Shown here: piece by piece, positions 3,597 through 6,020 of the stretch
Position numbering within the stretch: the first letter of the stretch is position 1
Layout of the letters: every line of letters starts with the position of its first letter
Assembly: GCA_947454215.1 (NCBI GenBank)
Contig: CANGJN010000044.1
Location: 1 to 6,020 of the forward strand
Source: Neisseriaceae bacterium
GTDB lineage: Bacteria; Pseudomonadota; Gammaproteobacteria; Burkholderiales; UBA11063
Reading direction: 5' to 3'
DNA: 6,020 nt
Translations under genes and position numbers: made by a program
The notes under the pieces: model-generated
Databases searched by the model: none
Seen by the model: the letters and a program-made list of their open reading frames with translations, nothing else
Told to the model about the DNA's origin: nothing

Positions 3597-6020
3597 TTAA
3601 ATTTTAAATAGATCATTCAAGTAATTTTGATTTCTTCCTCCAAATAAATAAATATTATTCAAAAGATCTTTAATTATTACACTACCTGTTCTTCCTGTTG
3701 GCCAAGATTCTGGTAATGGACTTGCTGGAGTTATATTGACCCATTTTGCTGTAAGGATATTGTTAACTAATGAAAAATTTAACTTCCATAAATCATTTTT
3801 AAAAGTTCCATCATTCCCACCAAATAAATAATAATTTCCCGATTTATCTGTCCAAGAGACAGTTTGTCCTCTTGCAGATGGCCATGGTACTGTGATTGGA
3901 TCTGGGGTTATACTAACCCACCTAGGAACTCCATTTTCAAAATGTAACTCCCATAAATCATTTTTTCTAATATTATCAGTGCCGCCAAACAAATAAACAT
4001 TACCTAAATTATCTCCCCATACAACACCATTAATTCTTCCAGATGGCCAAGAATCTGCTGATGTATTTACCGGAGAAAATTTAATCCATTTAGGAACTCC
4101 ATTCTCAAAATATAACTTCCATAAATCATTTTGATAAGTTCCATCAAATCCGCCAAAGAGATAATAGTTTCCTGAAATGTCTGTCCACGCTACGCTACCA
4201 TATCTTGCGGATGGCCAAGGATCTGTTGATGTATTTATCGGAGAAAATTTAATCCATTTAGGAACTCCATTTGCAAAATATAACTTCCATAAATCATTTA
4301 GATAAGTTCCATTGTTGTTACCACCAAATAAATAAGCATTACCTATCCTATCAGCCCAGGCAACACTACCAACTCGTGCAGGTGGCCAAGTCACTGTTGT
4401 TGTATCTGGCGGAGTTAAGTTAACCCATGTAAGATTATAACCAGATATTATTACCATCCATAAATCATTTTTAAAAGTTCCATCATTACCACCAAACAAA
4501 TAAGCATTACCAAAACTATCTGTCCATGATACACTACCAGATCGTGCAGATACATTATGTTTCAAATTTGTCCATGTTGTTGTAGTGGTATTATCTATGT
4601 AAGTAACATTAAGGCTCCATAAATCTTGTCTGTAAGAACCATCATATCCACCGAATAAGTATTTATTACCAGAACTATCTGTCCATCCAACACTATTATA
4701 TCTTGCTGATGGCAAAGATGATGATGGTGGCATTGAATTTGGAGACAATTGATCCCATTGTGGTGTAAGTATATTGTTGACTAAAGAAAAACTTAGCTTC
4801 CATAGATCCTGTCTGGAAGAACCATCATCTCCACCGAATAAGTATTTATTACCAGAACTATCTGTCCAAGCAACACTATAAACTCGTGCAGATGGCAATG
4901 AATTTGGATTTTGATTCAACCTCTCCCATTGTGGTGTAAGTATATTGTTAACTAAAGAAAAACTAAACTTCCATAATTGATTTAATCGACTTGGGTTTGA
5001 ATTTACACTATCACTACCACCAAAAAAATAAGCATTACCAGAATTATCTGTCCATACAACTTGACCATATACTTGAGTTGGCCAAGGTACTGCACTTATA
5101 TCTGTTGGAGTTAATTTAACCCAAGTTGGGATATTATTAGAAACAGTTAACTTCCATAAATCGTTATAAACATTTCCTCCATCAGTTCCACCAAACAAAT
5201 AAAAACCAGAACTGTCTTTCCATGCTACACTACTATAACTTACAGGTGGCCAAAGTACTGTATTTGTATCTGTCGGAGTTAAATTAACCCAAGTTACTAT
5301 ATCACCTGAAACAGTTACCTTCCACAATTGATTTCCTGGTCCAATAGCACCACTTGATTTAATATTCCAACCACCAAATAAATAAGCATCACCAGAATCA
5401 TCTGTCCAAGATACACCAAAAGATCTTCCAGTTGGCCAAGGTATTATACTTGTATCTGTCGGAGTTAAGTTTATCCAAGTAGCATTATTGTTTAAAATAA
5501 CTAACTTCCACAGATCATTTCCGGATAATGTTGCACTTATTTGTCCACCAAATAAATAATGATTACCTAAGTTATCTGTCCATATAAAACTACCATATCT
5601 TGCAGAAGGTATTATTGATTGACTAGAAAAACTAGAATCAAAACAATTCACACTTACATTAAAATAATTATTAGTCACACCTGTATTTTGATTTACACAT
5701 CTTCTATAGTTAGTTTCTGCATAAGTAAAGTTATATTTTATTAATTTCACATAATTATTATAAAACCAATTTGAGAATGTTTGTGTTGAAGCAGATGTAG
5801 AGGTAAATGTTAAAGTTTCATTTTGATAGTCAGTTGCTGTATATGAATCTTGTGGTGTTAATCCAGCAACACTTATATTTGCATGATATTGACCTCTACA
5901 TGCTATAGTTAAATCAGTTTTATCTTTCAAATAAACCATTCCAGTTACTTGGTTATCAGAAATAGAACAAATAAAACTATTGTTATTAGGTCTTTCAGTT
6001 ATTGTTATACTATATCCATG
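3597..6020 (-). CDS. Large kelch-repeat (beta-propeller) protein, 5' end outside window; probably surface or secreted
   Basis: The frame is open from the right edge of the window to TAA at 3599-3597, at least 807 residues. The first in-window ATG (5939-5937) has no proper ribosome site and is preceded by 27 in-frame sense codons, so the real start lies beyond 6020. Numbering from that internal Met, residues up to about 108 form a distinct Thr/Asn/Ser-rich region. It holds cysteines at 14, 81 and 99 plus one in the upstream extension (FICSISDNQ), compatible with disulfides in an exported protein. Residues 111-780 are 12 repeats with the core YLFGG at 128, 186, 247, 304 (YFFGG), 366, 427, 480, 536, 593, 649, 704 and 764. 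Each unit is 53-62 residues and runs ARxxSVxWTDxxGNxYLFGG, NDLWKL, then W-x-x-x-(T/S)P and PWP. The Gly-Gly doublet and downstream Trp are kelch hallmarks, one blade per repeat. Such propellers bind proteins or glycans, but no ligand, enzyme activity or location is shown by the sequence. No catalytic residues of galactose oxidase type were identified. Confidence 0.9.
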   Translation of the reverse strand, partial: HGYSITITERPNNNSFICSISDNQVTGMVYLKDKTDLTIACRGQYHANISVAGLTPQDSYTATDYQNETLTFTSTSASTQTFSNWFYNNYVKLIKYNFTYAETNYRRCVNQNTGVTNNYFNVSVNCFDSSFSSQSIIPSARYGSFIWTDNLGNHYLFGGQISATLSGNDLWKLVILNNNATWINLTPTDTSIIPWPTGRSFGVSWTDDSGDAYLFGGWNIKSSGAIGPGNQLWKVTVSGDIVTWVNLTPTDTNTVLWPPVSYSSVAWKDSSGFYLFGGTDGGNVYNDLWKLTVSNNIPTWVKLTPTDISAVPWPTQVYGQVVWTDNSGNAYFFGGSDSVNSNPSRLNQLWKFSFSLVNNILTPQWERLNQNPNSLPSARVYSVAWTDSSGNKYLFGGDDGSSRQDLWKLSFSLVNNILTPQWDQLSPNSMPPSSSLPSARYNSVGWTDSSGNKYLFGGYDGSYRQDLWSLNVTYIDNTTTTTWTNLKHNVSARSGSVSWTDSFGNAYLFGGNDGTFKNDLWMVIISGYNLTWVNLTPPDTTTVTWPPARVGSVAWADRIGNAYLFGGNNNGTYLNDLWKLYFANGVPKWIKFSPINTSTDPWPSARYGSVAWTDISGNYYLFGGFDGTYQNDLWKLYFENGVPKWIKFSPVNTSADSWPSGRINGVVWGDNLGNVYLFGGTDNIRKNDLWELHFENGVPRWVSITPDPITVPWPSARGQTVSWTDKSGNYYLFGGNDGTFKNDLWKLNFSLVNNILTAKWVNITPASPLPESWPTGRTGSVIIKDLLNNIYLFGGRNQNYLNDLFKI
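3954..4289 (-). repeat. Second recent blade duplication (copies 4122-4289 and 3954-4121)
   Basis: Both 168-base copies encode a KLYF-x-NGVPKWIKFSP blade followed by NTS, WPS and YLFGG. The 50 or so bases starting at 4081 and at 4249 differ at only a few positions. A third, more diverged version (ELHFENGVPRWV) follows in the next unit, about 3905-3953. The equal copy length of 168 bases fits unequal crossing-over or replication slippage by one whole blade. Confidence 0.75.
4620..4973 (-). repeat. Recent direct duplication of one kelch blade (copies 4803-4973 and 4620-4802)
   Basis: The two adjacent copies encode nearly the same blade: FSFSLVNNILTPQW, WTDSSGNKYLFGG and RQDLW recur in both. At DNA level long stretches are almost identical, for example the roughly 40 bases starting at 4753 and at 4924, and the roughly 40 bases around 4650-4690 and 4830-4870. 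Synonymous sites are also conserved, so this is a recent duplication or gene conversion rather than only protein-level constraint. A weaker relative of the SLVNNILT segment occurs at about 3740-3790. Confidence 0.75.

Larger units (their letters stand above)
3600..5609 (-). repeat. Array of 12 tandem kelch repeats within the large protein
   Basis: Twelve units of about 160-186 bases each encode one kelch blade. The distances between successive YLFGG motifs are 58, 61, 57, 62, 61, 53, 56, 57, 56, 55 and 60 residues. Twelve blades would suit two six-bladed propellers. The shortest step (53), between units 6 and 7, lacks the PWP spacer and is a plausible boundary, but the blade grouping is inference. 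The final unit stops at NDLFKI, just after its NDLW-like strand, so the last blade would need closing by an earlier strand. Confidence 0.88.

Noticed and set aside
3600..5609. CRISPR-like or non-coding tandem repeat array
   Set aside because: The repeats are in one continuous reading frame with kelch-like protein periodicity and diverged units; they code for protein blades, not spacers.

Overview
The window comes from an AT-rich bacterial chromosome (about 30% G+C by eye, standard genetic code). MetQ, RuvA, Fmt and a tRNA-Arg(CCT) are all proteobacterial in character. An AT-rich gammaproteobacterium with a host-associated lifestyle (Francisella-like or Legionellales-like) would fit, but that placement is an inference and no gene here settles it.

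Left part, + strand (1-1110): the 3' end of metQ (methionine-import lipoprotein) runs into ruvA (Holliday-junction binding subunit) after 19 bases, then directly into a tRNA-Arg(CCT) gene. The tRNA's first base is the last base of the ruvA stop codon. A near-consensus sigma-70 promoter (TTGAGA, 16 bases, TATAAT) lies inside the end of ruvA and probably drives the tRNA separately.

Middle part (1111-2232): a decayed region on the - strand. Immediately after the tRNA is the C-terminal half of an ISL3-family transposase, broken by several frameshifts and an upstream stop. Beyond it are an 87-codon ORF of unknown identity with poor start signals and AT-rich sequence with nothing recognisable.

Right part (2233-6020): an intact fmt (methionyl-tRNA formyltransferase) on the - strand, a roughly 410-base AT-rich spacer, and the 3' part of a very large - strand gene. 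The spacer holds a tiny + strand transcription unit: a -10 box, a Shine-Dalgarno site, a 15-codon peptide ORF whose frame continues past an in-frame TAG, and a hairpin. The large gene's reading frame is open to the window edge (at least 807 residues). It encodes a small cysteine-containing N-terminal region followed by 12 kelch-type repeats, some recently duplicated at DNA level; it is probably a surface or secreted beta-propeller protein.

The housekeeping genes do unrelated jobs (methionine uptake, recombination, translation initiation) and do not form one pathway. The less ordinary material is the tRNA/ruvA junction, the small amber-interrupted ORF and the expanding kelch gene. I saw no convincing evidence of a complete new multi-gene system in this window.
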